64,000 nucleotides of DNA, taken from the NCBI GenBank assembly GCA_036850595.1, contig CM072152.1, positions 2,251,640 to 2,315,639 of the forward strand. The letters run 5' to 3'. The position numbers and the translations under genes were made by a program. This DNA comes from Rhyacichthys aspro. Its lineage: Eukaryota; Chordata; Actinopteri; Gobiiformes; Rhyacichthyidae. This document shows positions 47,190 to 59,842 of the stretch, piece after piece. Below the pieces are notes generated by a model. It made no database searches. It had not been told where the DNA came from and saw only the letters and a list, made by a program, of their open reading frames with translations. The stretch's first letter is position 1. Every line of letters begins with the position of its first letter.

Positions 47190-47303
47190 TGATTATTCAT
47201 TTATTCCTTATCCATTTGTACCTTGGACAGAGGGAAGAAGCTGCAGGACCCAGCTTCTTGAAGTGAAGCTTGGACGCTAACCACTCTCCCACCATGCACC
47301 TCT
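47190..47303 (-). mobile_element. SINE family B, decayed short copy
   Basis: It joins the family B tail (ATTCATTTATTCCTTATCCA) directly to antisense head sequence (CTTGGACGCTAACCACTCTCCCACCATGC), implying an internal deletion. Confidence 0.5.
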
Positions 47304-47679
47304 CTGTCTCTGTTTATGGATAAGTAAACAGAGTAAATCCAGACTCAGAGTCCTAGGATTATATTCCCCTGCTGACTGTTATTATAGTCCATTAGAGTTC
47401 ATTTGTGAATGTCAATACAAACAGCATGGGGCTTTGAAATGATGCATGCATGGTAGGCAACTGTATAGGGAAAAGATGGCTGATTACACTAAGATTATTT
47501 GATTTGATTGTCTTTAAAGAATGCCTTTTTGAAACATTTGTTTGGTTAACCATATGTATGCATGGATTTATGTGACTTGCTGGCTCAAGTTTACAGTGTG
47601 TGGCCCCCAGGAACTTCCTGCCTCATGGCCTTGGAATCTCTAGAAACACCTCTGCAAATACTCCCTTACAAGCTGCGTA

Positions 47680-48320
47680 ACAAAACGCTGTGAAATCAAA
47701 GCGAACGCAACGCTCTGACGACACTGGGGGTAATAACCGCGCGCCCTCTGATGTCCCTTTAATATTTCAAAGCCGAATGAAAACGTCTGCTTCAGGCGTT
47801 TTTAATGAGCTGTCAGCTTGCTCCGTTCTGATCACGTGACAAACCTACACCGTACACATGCAGCTAGTGTCGGAAACAATGCGGATTATGTCACACTGTT
47901 GGCATTTTTCCACATGCTTATTTAGAGCGTGGACTTGTTGACAGAGGGGCTCTTTACGCGTTGCACACACCGACCTGACTGACTGACGGACGGACGGCGT
48001 GTGTTCCTCCCCGCTGCCTCCCTGCATCTGACAGTGTCCCTCCCTCCCGCTCTCCTTCCCTCCTCCTCGTCCTCTCATTAGGGCTTTTTACCGGCACAGC
48101 ACCGACTTCGCACTCCCTTCGCCTTAAAGCCTCTCACTTTAAACGGCTGGAGCAGGACTGTAGCAGGGACCGACCTCCCGGTGCGCGCCGTCCATGGTCC
48201 TCCCCTGGATGTCCTTCTGACAGGAGGGTATGTTCAAATATTCATATTCATATTCCGTATTCTAACCCACTCCGCTTCCTCTCCTTCGCGTCGCTGGCTT
48301 GGCGTTAAGGCAAACGATTT
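47680..48320 (+). promoter_or_regulatory. CpG-rich promoter with candidate plus-strand first exon
   Basis: This is the only clearly CpG-rich block of the window (ACCGCGCGCCC, TTTACGCGTTG, GACGGACGGACGGCG, GGTGCGCGCCG). It contains a CACGTG E-box (47834-47839) and pyrimidine-rich CCTCCCTCCCGCTCTCC-type DNA. The plus strand offers a donor AGG/GTATGT at about 48228-48229. Upstream of that donor, a frame from 48160 or earlier is open and runs ...VRAVHGPPLDVLLTGG into the donor without an ATG, while the ATG at 48194 opens only an 8-codon frame. The exon therefore looks like 5' UTR. The gene it would serve is not in the window. On human synteny a neighbour of CDK5RAP1 such as CBFA2T2 could be guessed, but nothing in the sequence proves it. 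Confidence 0.5.
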
Positions 48321-49944
48321 GTTGAACGTGTTGAATGCGAGATGGCAATTTGTCGCGTTTGATAGTGGTTTATTACATTGTCTTTGTTTCTTTGCTGCAG
48401 TGAAAATGCATTTCATGAAGGCGCAGCTGCTACGCCGTCATAAATGGATGGTCACGGGGAAAAGGGAAAAGCAAGGGCATGTTGTAGCGTCGTTTTGTTC
48501 ATCATAAAGCACTAGTCAACACTGTGTAGTAGCCACTCATCCGCTAAACGATACCTTGTCGTTTGGTTTCTGGTTTTATCCTTGGTGGAAGTTGTGCTGC
48601 AGCTCCTCAAATCAGCTGCTGACTAATCTGTTTCAGTTAGACTCGTCAAGTCAAACTGGATCTGCGATTGGCTTCAGTTTATTCTCAGCACACCCATCAC
48701 GAATGCAACAAAACACAGGCCTAAACACACACAACAGCCTGTCACCAGTGCTCTTCTAGACTGACTAGTTAAGTAAAACAAACCTAAGCTGCTGCGACGT
48801 GGATGCACAGCAGAATGGATGGTTGTTTCAGTGTGATGTCAAGTGCAGGCATGGAGACAGCTGTGTGTGTACTTGCTCAGGCAGGTCCGCTTTAGGAATT
48901 AGTCTCACCTTTGGCCCATGGCTCGCACCAGCCTTGAGGAATTACATAAGTAATGTTTGCACTGGAGTGGTACATTACAGGTCAGGTCAGGATGGTTCGC
49001 TTTTAGAGGTGTTTCAGAAGTAAGTGTACTGTACCTGTGATGACCCCTGTGGGACAGTTACTAAAAGGATCAATATTCTTATATTTCTTCACTCTTGTTT
49101 GAGGTGACATGACCCACTCATTTAAACCTGTATTGGTACGCTAATGTAACATGTCAGTCTTGAATAAATTGTCATTACCTCAAGCCCTCTTTGTTGTTTT
49201 CACCTTTACCTCAGCGGGATATAGTGAACACTGCAAGCCCCTTCTTTTTTGCAGTCAGGAGATTGGATAAGAGACAGTCCAAGCAAAATAAAAATCAGAA
49301 TAGAAAATATTAATGTCAATGGAATTTTGGCAAGTTTTAAATGTTGTGAATAAACCAAAAGCAATTTTTTTTTTACTGTTTATTGAAGCTATGGCTATAC
49401 TTCCTGCCTCTTTCTTCTTGTATGTGTTATCTCCTGTCAAGCCATGATCCATAATGTACCACTACTAAGCAGCAAAAGATTCTACTTATGAACAATAGCA
49501 ACAGCCGCTATGTATATCTGCTGGTGTTAAATAAAGCTCAAAGGCATCCTTCCTGGTTTTCTGGAAAATGGCTGTAGAAGTCTAAAAACTTGGGATTGCC
49601 TAACTGCGTCTTGAGCCCCTAGATGTGAGTCACTCCATAGATTTGTTTGTTTTCTGTGGTTTTATGTTCTGATACAGACATTGGTTCTGGCTAATTGTGA
49701 GCAGCAAGAAAAAACAATGCATTTATTAATTATTTATTGCTATCATACTTTAGTATAACTTGGGCCCGTGAGACGTTTTTCTTTAAATCCTCTACTATTA
49801 GCAATGAACCCCCAACCATAAATGCTAATTAATATACTAGGTACACTTATAGCAGACATAAGTCAAATTTATTTGTGAAAAGGTGATGATGAATGATTTT
49901 GGTTATTATTGAGCAATAGCCTGCTAATTAGTGTGTTCATTCTG
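48321..49944. other. Putative first intron or intergenic DNA
   Basis: No exon or named repeat was recognised. Open frames at 48556 and 48799 have no domains. Confidence 0.4.
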
Positions 49945-50085
49945 TATGTCCTCCCTGTGTTACTGTGGGCTCTCTCCGGGTACTCCGGCTTCCTCCCACA
50001 TGCATGTATAGGTCAATTGGTGACTCTAAAGTGCCTCTAGTGGATAAATGTGAGAGTGAATGGTTTAACTGGCCATTGTCCAAGC
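49945..50085 (+). mobile_element. SINE family B fragment
   Basis: TGTATGTCCTCCCTGTGTTA, then GGGCTCTCTCCGGGTACTCC, GGCTTCCTCCCACATGCATG, TAGGTCAATTGGTGACTCTA and GTGAGAGTGAATGG. This is well-preserved family B body sequence without head or tail. Confidence 0.8.
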
Positions 50086-52649
50086 TGCAATGTCCTAAAT
50101 TCCTAACTATTGGCTTTTAAAGCAATGGGTTTTGGAATTGTTTTTGTTCAGTTATTTTACCAAATAACATCTTAAAAACATCCTGTTTTTAGGAGCTTTG
50201 CTTGTACCATTTATTATTAATCAGACAGTCAGTGCTCATAAATCATTTGTGTTGCTTGTCTTACCTGCTCATCAGGCTAAGGGTAGCCTAGTTCCCTTTA
50301 GACAGTTTGTTGACATGGACAGAGTAGTCAAGCTATTGTAATAACTTGATTAGGCCATTTAATTGTACTACTGTCAGTGTCCCAGTCACAAGAGAAAGTG
50401 ATAACCCAGTCTGCCCTTTTCCATAAGCAGCACTGTGATAAGTGAACACTTTCCTTATCTCTTTTAAATTAATGGTAGTCTGTTAGCATAACATTAACAT
50501 AACATTAATTAAACTAGAACAGGGCTAGTGCAGCACTGTTTAAGTTAATTGTAAAAAGAGCATTTAAAATTTTTTTTATAATCATCAAACAAGATTAACG
50601 CTAACCACAAATAAATTATAAGGCAATGTTTAATATTGTAATTTAAACTAGTAACACTGGCTATCTTCATTTTCTTTTAATCTTTTTTCTTATGGTCCTA
50701 TTGACTATGCATTAGTATATATGTTGCATCATTTTGACTACAAACCCCACTAATTAGTGTAATATTTTGTATTAGAGAAATTCTTTTGGTGCATTTGTGT
50801 CTTCTTGTGTTCTAGTTTAACTAGTGCAAGAATGAGATTTTTTGCAGTGTCATGTAAACATCCCTCATCATTCTCCTCCATGACTTTCACCAGCCTTTAG
50901 CTCATGTCACCAACTTCCGCAGTCCATATGGGACACAAACCTGTACAAAGCTTTAGGTACCCACTCTTTCTTTGTTCTGCATTGTTTAGGAACATTAAAA
51001 AGGCAGTTGGTACTGTTTGTGTGAGAGTTCAGATGCTTGAGGGCGCTGCTGGGACTTCACAGCCTCACCCAGCACGCCGTCTGCTTCCATTTGCAATTCA
51101 AATGAGTCCATATAAGTCTGAAGCAACAGCGCTCTCCTCTGTGTTCCATTGGATCTAATCATTCCACACTTGCACACTTAACTCCGCCATTGACTTCGCT
51201 GCAGGAAATATGAGCATTACATGGGAAAAATACATTTTTGGTGGCCATCTTGACTCATTGTTTATTGTGAATATGCTGCATAAGAGGATGAGGTCACCCT
51301 GCTCTGTACCAGTGACAATCATTCAACAGGTTCTGTGTGGCGCACTTGGCAGTCATTGTTGAAGGCCATGCTCAGTCTTTTTGAGCGGTTGTGCTTTTGG
51401 AGCTTAGAGAGTGCACTCACGTCTCTTCCTGCCCACTGAACCCCAGAGACCACTCACACACATCAAACACATGCAGCTGTACGTTCACACAGTTTTTTAT
51501 AGTCACAAAGATCCACATTTCATATTGCATGGAGAAAATTCACACTGTTATTGAAAGACTTTTAACTTTGATTAAGCAATTATTAAAAATTTGTAAAAGG
51601 TAGAAAAAAGTGAAATATGCAAAAATGTTGAAAGTAATATGACTAGTTTAAAGTTAGGCGTGAAAAAATCCCAAAAGTTATGAACAGTGGAAAAGCAGAT
51701 ATGATACCTCTGGATAAACCATGCCATACTGACCATACATACTATACAGCTGAAAAGATAAAAAATGGCTTTAGTTTGTGAGTAGCTATGTTTTTGTTTA
51801 ACTAAGGTTTTGAATATCTTGATTGAAGAATATTTAAATTTCCTCCCATGTTTGCATATGGATAGACAAGTTCCAGGTTTTAGATTGCACACGAATTAGT
51901 TGTGTAGAGTTGTTAAAATCTACTTTTGCCATTGTTTGTTCTGTGGATGACACAAATGCGTACATAAATCCTCTGGAAGCATACAATGTGTGTTCAGGCT
52001 GTTAGCTTTTCTGTTGCATTAGCCTACTCATAAATCTAAAGCATGGTCTTCCAAAAGGGACATCTGTAAAGATCTACATATTGCCTTCACAAAGATGGAG
52101 GACGAAAGCTATCATAACAAACGAATCACAAATGGGTGTACTATTAACTTACTGCACTTATATAGGTCCACTGTCAACAAATCCAATTTCCAGAAGAACA
52201 GTGGTCAGTTTGGTACGCATTACTTAGTTTTTTGTTAGTTGTTTGTATATGGCTATAGTATAACCTGCCTATAATCTGTTTATCATTGATGCTGTGGATG
52301 TGGGGCTACATGATGTCATTAGTCAGAGAGCTGTGTAGTCCATGAATTTGAATATTTGCTGAAATGATACTTTTTCAACAGACTTGGCTTTATTAGTATT
52401 ACAATTTGCAAACAAACAAAAAACGGGTACTACCCCCACTGACTGTCATTCAAATTATTTCTGTTTCCAAGACTTGATTTGTGCCATGCCAAGTGCAGTT
52501 GTCCAAAGCACAGCAGTTGACCGGTTGCAGCAGCTGTAAACCATTTAAAACATAAAAAAATGTTCAAGTTTCAGTGACTGAATCTGGAGAAAGGAACATC
52601 AAGTGCAAATGAGCTATCAGGAACACATTTACTATAGCGTTGTTTTTAT
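50086..52649. other. Putative intron or intergenic DNA
   Basis: AT-rich; no supported exon, RNA gene or named repeat. The region 50880-51200 is somewhat less AT-rich and has an 84-codon plus frame without domains. Confidence 0.4.
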
Positions 52650-52870
52650 ATTTTTATGAGTCATTTTTGCATCATTTTGCATTCATTTATTATGCATTTT
52701 GATGCCAAAGTTGGACTCATCAGACCAAATGTTCTTTTTCCATTGTTTTCAAAGTCAAATCTTAATGCTCTGCTGAGTATGACGGTCCCACTCCATTGTA
52801 CCACTTTGGTCCACACTCACCCTGCCTTGACCCTGACCTGGGCTTGAGCATGATTGCCTCTTGTAGGGGA
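52650..52870 (-). pseudogene. Tc1-like transposase fragment
   Basis: The minus-strand reading of ATGCCAAAGTTGGACTCATCAGACCA gives WSDESNFGI, the conserved acidic motif of Tc1-type transposases. FDFENNGK lies upstream in a neighbouring frame and further decayed sequence continues to about 52860. No terminal repeats were found. Confidence 0.5.
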
Positions 52871-53272
52871 CCTGGCTATATGAGTTCTTTAGTTTCTTAG
52901 AAGTGTGGTGTATGTATCATGAAGAGCATGACAGTACAACACAGAGAACAACTCTATACTGTCTACAAGAGTTATTTTGACATTTTTATCATCTGCCTAT
53001 CTTTTAAAAGTTAACCTGATATGCCATGCATTTAATCCGTTTGAACAGATGATTGATGAAATAGAACAGCATCAATTCAGTGCTCTGAAAGCTGCATATA
53101 CATGCTTACGCTGATGCAGGCAACTGTGCTGTGCCTGGGTTACCCTTTTCAAACCATGCCAAACCTGAGGAAGCGTGATTGGGAGCACTCACATTAGTCA
53201 AACATGTCATGCTTTAAGGTTTGAAACAATACAGAGTACAGACAGTGTGAGTGCACCCCTAGCCTTTTTAAT

Positions 53273-53273
<1 letters not shown>
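52871..53273. other. Putative intron or intergenic DNA
   Basis: Nothing recognisable. Confidence 0.4.

Positions 53274-53316
<43 letters not shown>
53274..53316. repeat. (AAT)n microsatellite
   Basis: About fourteen uninterrupted AAT units, the longest simple repeat in the window and likely polymorphic. Confidence 0.97.
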
Positions 53317-53318
<2 letters not shown>

Positions 53319-55249
53319 AATGGAGGCTTGGCTTTACATTTCAGATGTAAGTGCTCTCAGAAAAAAGATGACAACTTGCCAAAACATAATTGGTTTACAC
53401 TGCAACTACCTGATACCTGATAGCTCAGTGGCAGCCGCGGCCATTGATTAGCAGCTTGTGTATCACTACATTTGTACTATGTGTCTGCAGTGCACTGCCT
53501 CTGTTTACTCTGCTGTGGGACCTTATCTGCATTACACGCTCTTTTGTCAGCATTGTTTGCAATAACCAAAAGAGGATAACACCACATTACATCCACAGAA
53601 TCCTGCAGAAACAATCACAGTGCTGTTGTTTCCTGTGAATTGAATTAAGCCTGGTTTGGAGCTGTATCCTCTGCAGTGTGTTGCACAAATAAGCTCCAAA
53701 ATCATATAGCTTCACTGACAGAGATTGAACAGTGTGTTATCTTCACATGAACTGTATTTGTTGTGGTCAAGTCCCTCATTCTATTACCCAGGCAGTAGCT
53801 TACTAGCTGCAGCAAGTCTCTTCCCGGCTTTATTTTTAGCTTTGGTTTTTTACTGAACACTAGCTGCGAGGCGATTTACTGCTTCTTCAGACTGCATCAG
53901 TCTGTCTGTGCGAGGGAGGACAGAGAGCCTATTACATAGCATCAGACAGTTTATTTCACCATTCTATTTGCCACCTTCAGTCGCCGAGCTCTCCGTGGCT
54001 GATGGGGAAGCTTTAGTTTGTCCTTCTGAAGGGGAGGCAGTGTGCTTTTGCGACGTGATTACAGTGAGTCAGCAGCTTGTCTTTTTTACCTCCTCCTTTG
54101 CATACCTACATTCACATCCGCCGCTCCCTTTCAGCTGCCTCTTTCTGTGAACAAATCCCATGCCTCTCGAGGATGAGACTCATCAGGCTGGTGTCGGTCT
54201 TTGATCTCATGCAGTGATACCCAGAATGCATCTGAGTGAAACACTTTACATTTCACACAAACCCGGTTCACTTGAGGAAAGACAACAGTTGCCATTTCTT
54301 TGCAGCTGTTTATTCAAAGCCCTTTGTGCTCAGTGCTTGCTGTGGCAGGAATACTATTCTATGGCTATTTTAGTCTCTTTCAGCACATTAAGTCAGTAGC
54401 CATTGTGTATTTTGATATAGAGAGCCCAGTCAATTATAAATGGAAGTCAGTAGAGAGCAGCAAACTATTTTTGATTCCCTTTGTGTCATGCTGTCATTTT
54501 CTAATTTGTTTCCAAGATAGCATTTATGAGCTAGAAATCTATATTCTAAACAGCTCTTTCTTTTGTGTAATTTAGCTCTGTATGCCTGTGATAAACAATT
54601 TGCTCAATTATGCCACCTTTTTATTGAACAAAGGTGGCAATTTTAATAGATTTTACTTAGCTTTTGTATCACTTTGTAGATGTCTTGTGTATGACTTACA
54701 CCAGTATGTTGCAAGTTAAGACTTGGAGTGTAACTACACTGATGCACATTTACATAGGATTCAACATGTATCTTAATGTACATCTCTAGGTTGGTAGTCT
54801 GGTGGGATATGTGTTGGCATGAGGTGGGTATGAGTAAGTTTGTGTTTGTAATTTTTTATTCATGTCAGAGAACTATTAAAATGACTGAGATTACATCTTT
54901 GAATGACTTTGAGACTAGGTGACAGATGTCTCTGGTTTTAACCAAGTCAGGGTCAGGTGGAAGAAGCTGTGTACAGTTATTACCCCACTGTATGTTCCAC
55001 AGTTTGTAAAAGACCAAAGTCTGCCTGAACTCCTTCAAATACTCTTCTTTAACACAACAACTGTAAGGCTTTGTTTCTTCCTTTATACCTTTGTCCAAGA
55101 CATAATGTCCATTTTGGATTAGATTGAAGCATCAGAATTGTGTGATGGTCCCCATGTGACCTTCCTCGTTCTATTACAGATTAATAGTAATAATATTTAC
55201 AAACAAAAACAAACAAAAACACAGAATAGGAAAGGAAAACAAAAACAGG
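53317..55249. other. Putative intron or intergenic DNA
   Basis: A less AT-rich, higher-complexity stretch at 53880-54150 lies outside any recognised repeat and could be conserved non-coding sequence; this is a guess from composition. Otherwise nothing is seen. Confidence 0.4.
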
Positions 55250-56790
55250 TATTATTTGAGGTTGTAGGTGGGTTTAAGAGATGGGTTTTAAGCTGTTTTT
55301 TTGAATGTTTGTACTGAGTCCAGGTTTCTTATGTGGAGGGTGTTCCAGAGGGTGGGGGCGGTGACGGCGAACGCTCGGTCCCCCAAGGTATGGTACTTGG
55401 TTTTGACTGAGGAGTGAGTAAATTGGAGTCAGATGACCGAAGAAGGGGTGGTGGGGTAGTGGATGCTGTGTTTAATAGGGAGCCAGTGTAGCTGTTGGAG
55501 GACAGGGGTGATGTGGTCTCTGGAGCGGGTGTGGGTGATGAGTAGTGCAGCTTTGTACGTATTGGAGTTTTTGAAGGTCAGCGAGAGGAAAGCCATAGAG
55601 GAGGCTATTGGAATAGTAGAGTCTGGAGGAGATGAAGGCATGCACCAGGGTTTCAGCAGCAAACGTGGAGAGGCTGGGGCAGAGGCAGGTGATGTTGCAG
55701 AGGTGGAAAAAAGCTGTTTTGGTGATGTGTCTGATGTGTCTGAAAGAGAGGGTGGGGTCAAAAATGTAGTCAAGGTTTTTAATCTGCAAGGAGGGGGTGA
55801 CTGTGTGACTGTCTGAGGAGAGAGAGAAATCCTGTCAAGAGGTAGGAGAGTTATTGCAGTGAGGCAGTTGGTGATGGTGGAGACAGTAGCAGTGGTGATG
55901 GATTTGGTGGGGAGGTAAAGTTGTGTATTGTCAGCATAACTGTGGAATTGGAACGGTGATGGCGAATGATGAGTCCGAGGGGGAGCATGTAGAGGATCTA
56001 CTGGAGAGGTATGATGAGAACCAGGAGAGAGCTGAACCAGTTATTCCAATGAGGGAATGAAGCTGGAAGAGGATGGAGTGGTCTATAGTGTCGAAGGCGG
56101 AGCTGAAGTCGAGAAGGAGGAGTATGGAGAGGGTATGGAGGAGTATGGATCTTTCATAACTTTCAGTAAGAGCTGATTAGAGTGGAGATGATGTTGTAGT
56201 TGAGGGGGATGGGAGGTTGGAGATAGGGCGGAGGTTGTCAGGGTTTGCAGGGTCCAGTTCAGGTTTTTTTCAATATGGGTGTGATGGCAGCATGTTTGAG
56301 GGCAGAGGGAACAATACCAGAGGTATGAGATGAGTTTATAATGTCCAGAATAAGTGGGCTGAGGCAGGGGAGGCATGATTTGAAGAGATTAGATGGAACA
56401 GGACTCTGATGCTGTGATGGGTGATAGGGAGGAGAAACAGTTTTGTGTTATGACAGAGGGAGCAGGCTGCAGGTTGGGAATGGGGGTTGCTGTGGAAGAG
56501 AGCTGTTGGTGGATGTTTTTTGTCTGTTTTGGATTTGAAGAAATGAAGGAGGTTGTTGCAATTTTCTGTTGTAAATGATTGAGAGACGTTGTCCATTGGT
56601 TTGGGGAGTTTGTTGATGGTGAAGAAAAGAGTGCGAGGCTTGGTGGAGCCAGAGGGAATAATGCGGTTTTGTAGAGGTGGGTGTGATCCTTGAAGGCTGG
56701 ATATATACTGTGAGACCAGTTTTCTTATAGAGTCGGTCCAGTTGTTTACAGTGTTTTTTGAGTTTGTGCAGTTTGAGGGTGTACAAGGGG
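55250..56790 (-). mobile_element. L2-type LINE, 5'-truncated and decayed, reverse transcriptase on minus strand
   Basis: Minus-strand frames cover, in order, a pre-RT segment (KLKKHCKQLDRLYKKTGLTV, about 56770), a region around SSGIVPSAL-like and AAITPILKKT-like sequence (about 56330-56260), and the palm motif, read here as YADN at 55938-55927 instead of YADD. The C-terminal part follows with FDPTLSFRHIRHITKTAFFH, FISSRLYYSNSLLYG, LQKLQYVQ and RDHITPVLQQLHWLPIK (about 55790-55440). Order and motifs are those of L2-clade non-LTR retrotransposons of fish. Multiple frameshifts and stops and the altered catalytic motif make it dead. The GC-rich plus-strand frames here (55463-55816, 56393-56578) are its antisense shadows. 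Confidence 0.88.
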
Positions 56791-59419
56791 GCTAATTAAT
56801 TAAATAAAAAGATGATATAAAGATTGATAAAGCATGTTTGTGATATATGAGTTGCATGAATGATGTAGAACGACTTGTCCCACAGTAGACTCTACATTTA
56901 TCTTCTGTCCTCTTTTTAAGAGTTTGTTCAGCTGCACTCAGTTGTAATTAAGGCAACAGTATAATTTTACACTGCATGACTTAGTGGTATTGAAATGATC
57001 TGCTGTCAACTCAGCCCCAAGCCCTAACCATCAAGAGCAAGTGATTCAAAAAAGCGACAGTAGCATCATTGCTGTGTAAAAGTTTTTTTCTGCTTCACCT
57101 GGCCCTTATTATTTTGTGCGTTGCATTTAGGAGCAAAACCTTTGATCATCTGTCTCCTCACCCAGATGATAAGACTCACACTTATTGTAATTGACAAATT
57201 AAAGCAAAACTGTTTTTGATAATATATCCTCAGTCTAAATTTAAAATGCAGGAACTAAAAGCTGAATTAGAAAGATACAGTGTGGGATTAAAAACACCAT
57301 GCACATATAATTTTCACCTGATTACTGCAGCCTACAGTCCAGACTTCATCTGTGGATGATTTGTACCTGATTGAGGAACGTGTTGCAGAAACGGTCAAGT
57401 GGTTGGAGCTGAACTGAGGGCTGAGTCTCCTGGTAACTGTACATTGATTAAAAATGTTGCAGCCTGTGTGTGGTTAACGAGGAACGGCGCTCCTCAGAAG
57501 AACTCACTTTGACCTTTACAGTTTACTTAACTGGTCATTAGCCCAAGATGCTAACACAGGTGCGTGTTGTTTGTGAACAGGGTGTGGCAGGACCTCCTCT
57601 TAATATAGGTCCCACTGTTGAACAGTGTGGTTTTGGGATGAGCTGGTGTTTGTTATAGAGCATCCAAAATTTGTACTAAAGTACATTCCAAAGCTGGAGC
57701 AAGCTGTGGATTTAAGTCTAAAACAGAAGTGACTTTAAACTGTTAAATGACCATTAAAGCCTTTTTTTCAACATTTTTCAATCCTCAGTATTACACAGAG
57801 TATAGCTGTAAGGTGATGGCTGGTGCTGTTATGCCTCAGTATAGCCTATCTTGATATTAGCAACAATGCTGTGTTTGTGCTCATTATTTTGTGCTGTGCA
57901 TGTAGCAGTTGTGGACAAAGCTAATTGTCTTTTCTTTCCCTGATTTTATCCTTTAGTAGCAGTAGCACCAAACCAAACATTGCAACAGTGTTTAGTTGCA
58001 ACGTTTTCTACTCACTGAGTTATTTTTATTTATGACAACAAAGTAATCAGGTCAAGTAATAGATGACAGTGTCTGAAATAAAAATGTTACAAATACATAA
58101 AAGAAATAGTGAATAAATCCTTTTAAAGCTAATAATTCCATGGGTCTCTTCTTTCACTTATGTGTTCATAACTGATGGAGTATAACAGTCAGGAGGAAAG
58201 GAGGATGTAAAGTAAGTTTGGTTACTTTCTCTCAGTCCTGAATATCTGAAGTAACTGATCATTCCTTCAGCATGTGTTTATGGTTTGGCACTTTAGAGAC
58301 GTTTCCTATGTACCCATCTTCCTCTCAGCATCACATAGAGACCAAAGCAAGAGGATGCCCTGTTTGGAGGAAAATGGGGTTGTAGCTTATTGTCTTATTG
58401 TGGAAATTTGAATGGGCCAGCTTCAGACTTTATACCAGTAAAATAAAGTTATCTCAAGAAAACCAACAAAATTAAATCACCTGAGCCTAAACTACTCTTT
58501 ATCATTAGACTATTTGTTTATACTTACCTGAGTCAGAAGTTGGATCGGAGCCCTGTTTTCTGTGGAACTTCATGAAAAAGCCCTAAAGGCTGTGATTGGT
58601 CAGAGTCATGTGACAGAAGCAATAGACCCATCAGTTTTCGTCTGAAATATGTAAGACACAAATGGAAGATTGGTCAGTAAGTGTTAGTAACATTTTTTCT
58701 TCCAAAATGTAATCAAGTAAATGTACAAAGTATGTTATAAGAAATGTATTTACAAAAGACAAATCTGATGTATGTGACTGGCTTTGCCCTCCTCTGCTCA
58801 GTGGTATATGTAGGAACACACTAACTCCAGTCCTGTTGGTCCTCTGAACTCCTGAACGGGTCTGACTGGTCGAGAGGCAGATCCAGGCACTGCCCTCCCT
58901 CTGGGTTTACTCTGCTTTCTTCTGCTCTCTAAATGCATCAGCCGTGTTTGCTCTGTGGGGTTTGCACACATTGGTTGTCCATATTATTTGCAGCCATGCA
59001 TGTGGTGAATTAACTGTACTGCGCACACAAAGCCAGTCTGAAGTGAGTGGAATAATACAAGCTGTGCACAAAGTAACCCGCCAGCCTCTGGAAACGTCAG
59101 GAAAGATCCATCATGTGTGACATATAAGCGCCGACATGTGAGTCGGTGTGTGTCAGGAAATATTAGCTGATGTCTGAATGAGACTGAGTGATATGCTCTG
59201 AGAGTGTAAATATAGCACAGTGGACTCCAGTTCCTGTTGAGTATTGCCTCCATTAAAGTTGGCTTCAGTAGCCTCCTGTTCTTGTATTGTACAATATTAA
59301 GTCATCCATATCAGGTTTTATGAGGATGATGACATGGTAAGCCAATACTGCACTGTTATGTCATATTATGTCTGATTCTAGTGTCTGATGTGCATTTATT
59401 ATCATTTCAGTATTTTTTG
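56791..59419. other. Putative intron or intergenic DNA
   Basis: No gene or named repeat. The high-complexity segment 58850-59250 (Gly/Cys-codon-like but without a convincing frame) is the best candidate in this half of the window for a conserved regulatory element; this rests on composition only. Confidence 0.4.
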
Positions 59420-59735
59420 TCATAGTTTTTGTATACATTTTTGCGGTCGAAAACGAAACAAATACTAAATAAAAATTAATTAATGAGAACGAAAACTCAC
59501 TAAATGTACTGACACTTTCATCAACGAATAAAAACGAAATGAAAATAAACAGAGACAAAGTCCAATCAAAAGGAGGAGATGGGACGAGTTGAGAAGAAAT
59601 GCAATCAGAACTGACGTTTATGACTGACTAGACTAAAACTAATAAGGATTAGATTAATAAATTATGTCTAGAATTAAATTGCATTTTAGTCAAAAGACTA
59701 AGACTAAAACTAAATTAAAATTTGCTGTCAAAATT
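59420..59735. repeat. Interspersed AT-rich repeat with AACGAAA / GACTAAAACTAA motifs
   Basis: GGTCGAAAACGAAACAAATA, CATCAACGAATAAAAACGAA and CATTTTAGTCAAAAGACTAA with repeated GACTAAAACTAA are characteristic of a common fish repeat, probably a non-autonomous DNA element. Borders and class are uncertain. Confidence 0.45.
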
Positions 59736-59842
59736 AGCACTGCGTCAGTCATGCTTTTTATTAAAATATAAGCTTTATATTTTAGAATGCCCAAACAACC
59801 ATAATTTAATCAGGACTGTCCTGTTCTTAGGGTCCTTGCCCC

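Noticed and set aside
55463..55816. 117-codon Gly/Glu-rich plus-strand open frame
   Set aside because: It is the antisense of the L2-type reverse transcriptase encoded on the minus strand.
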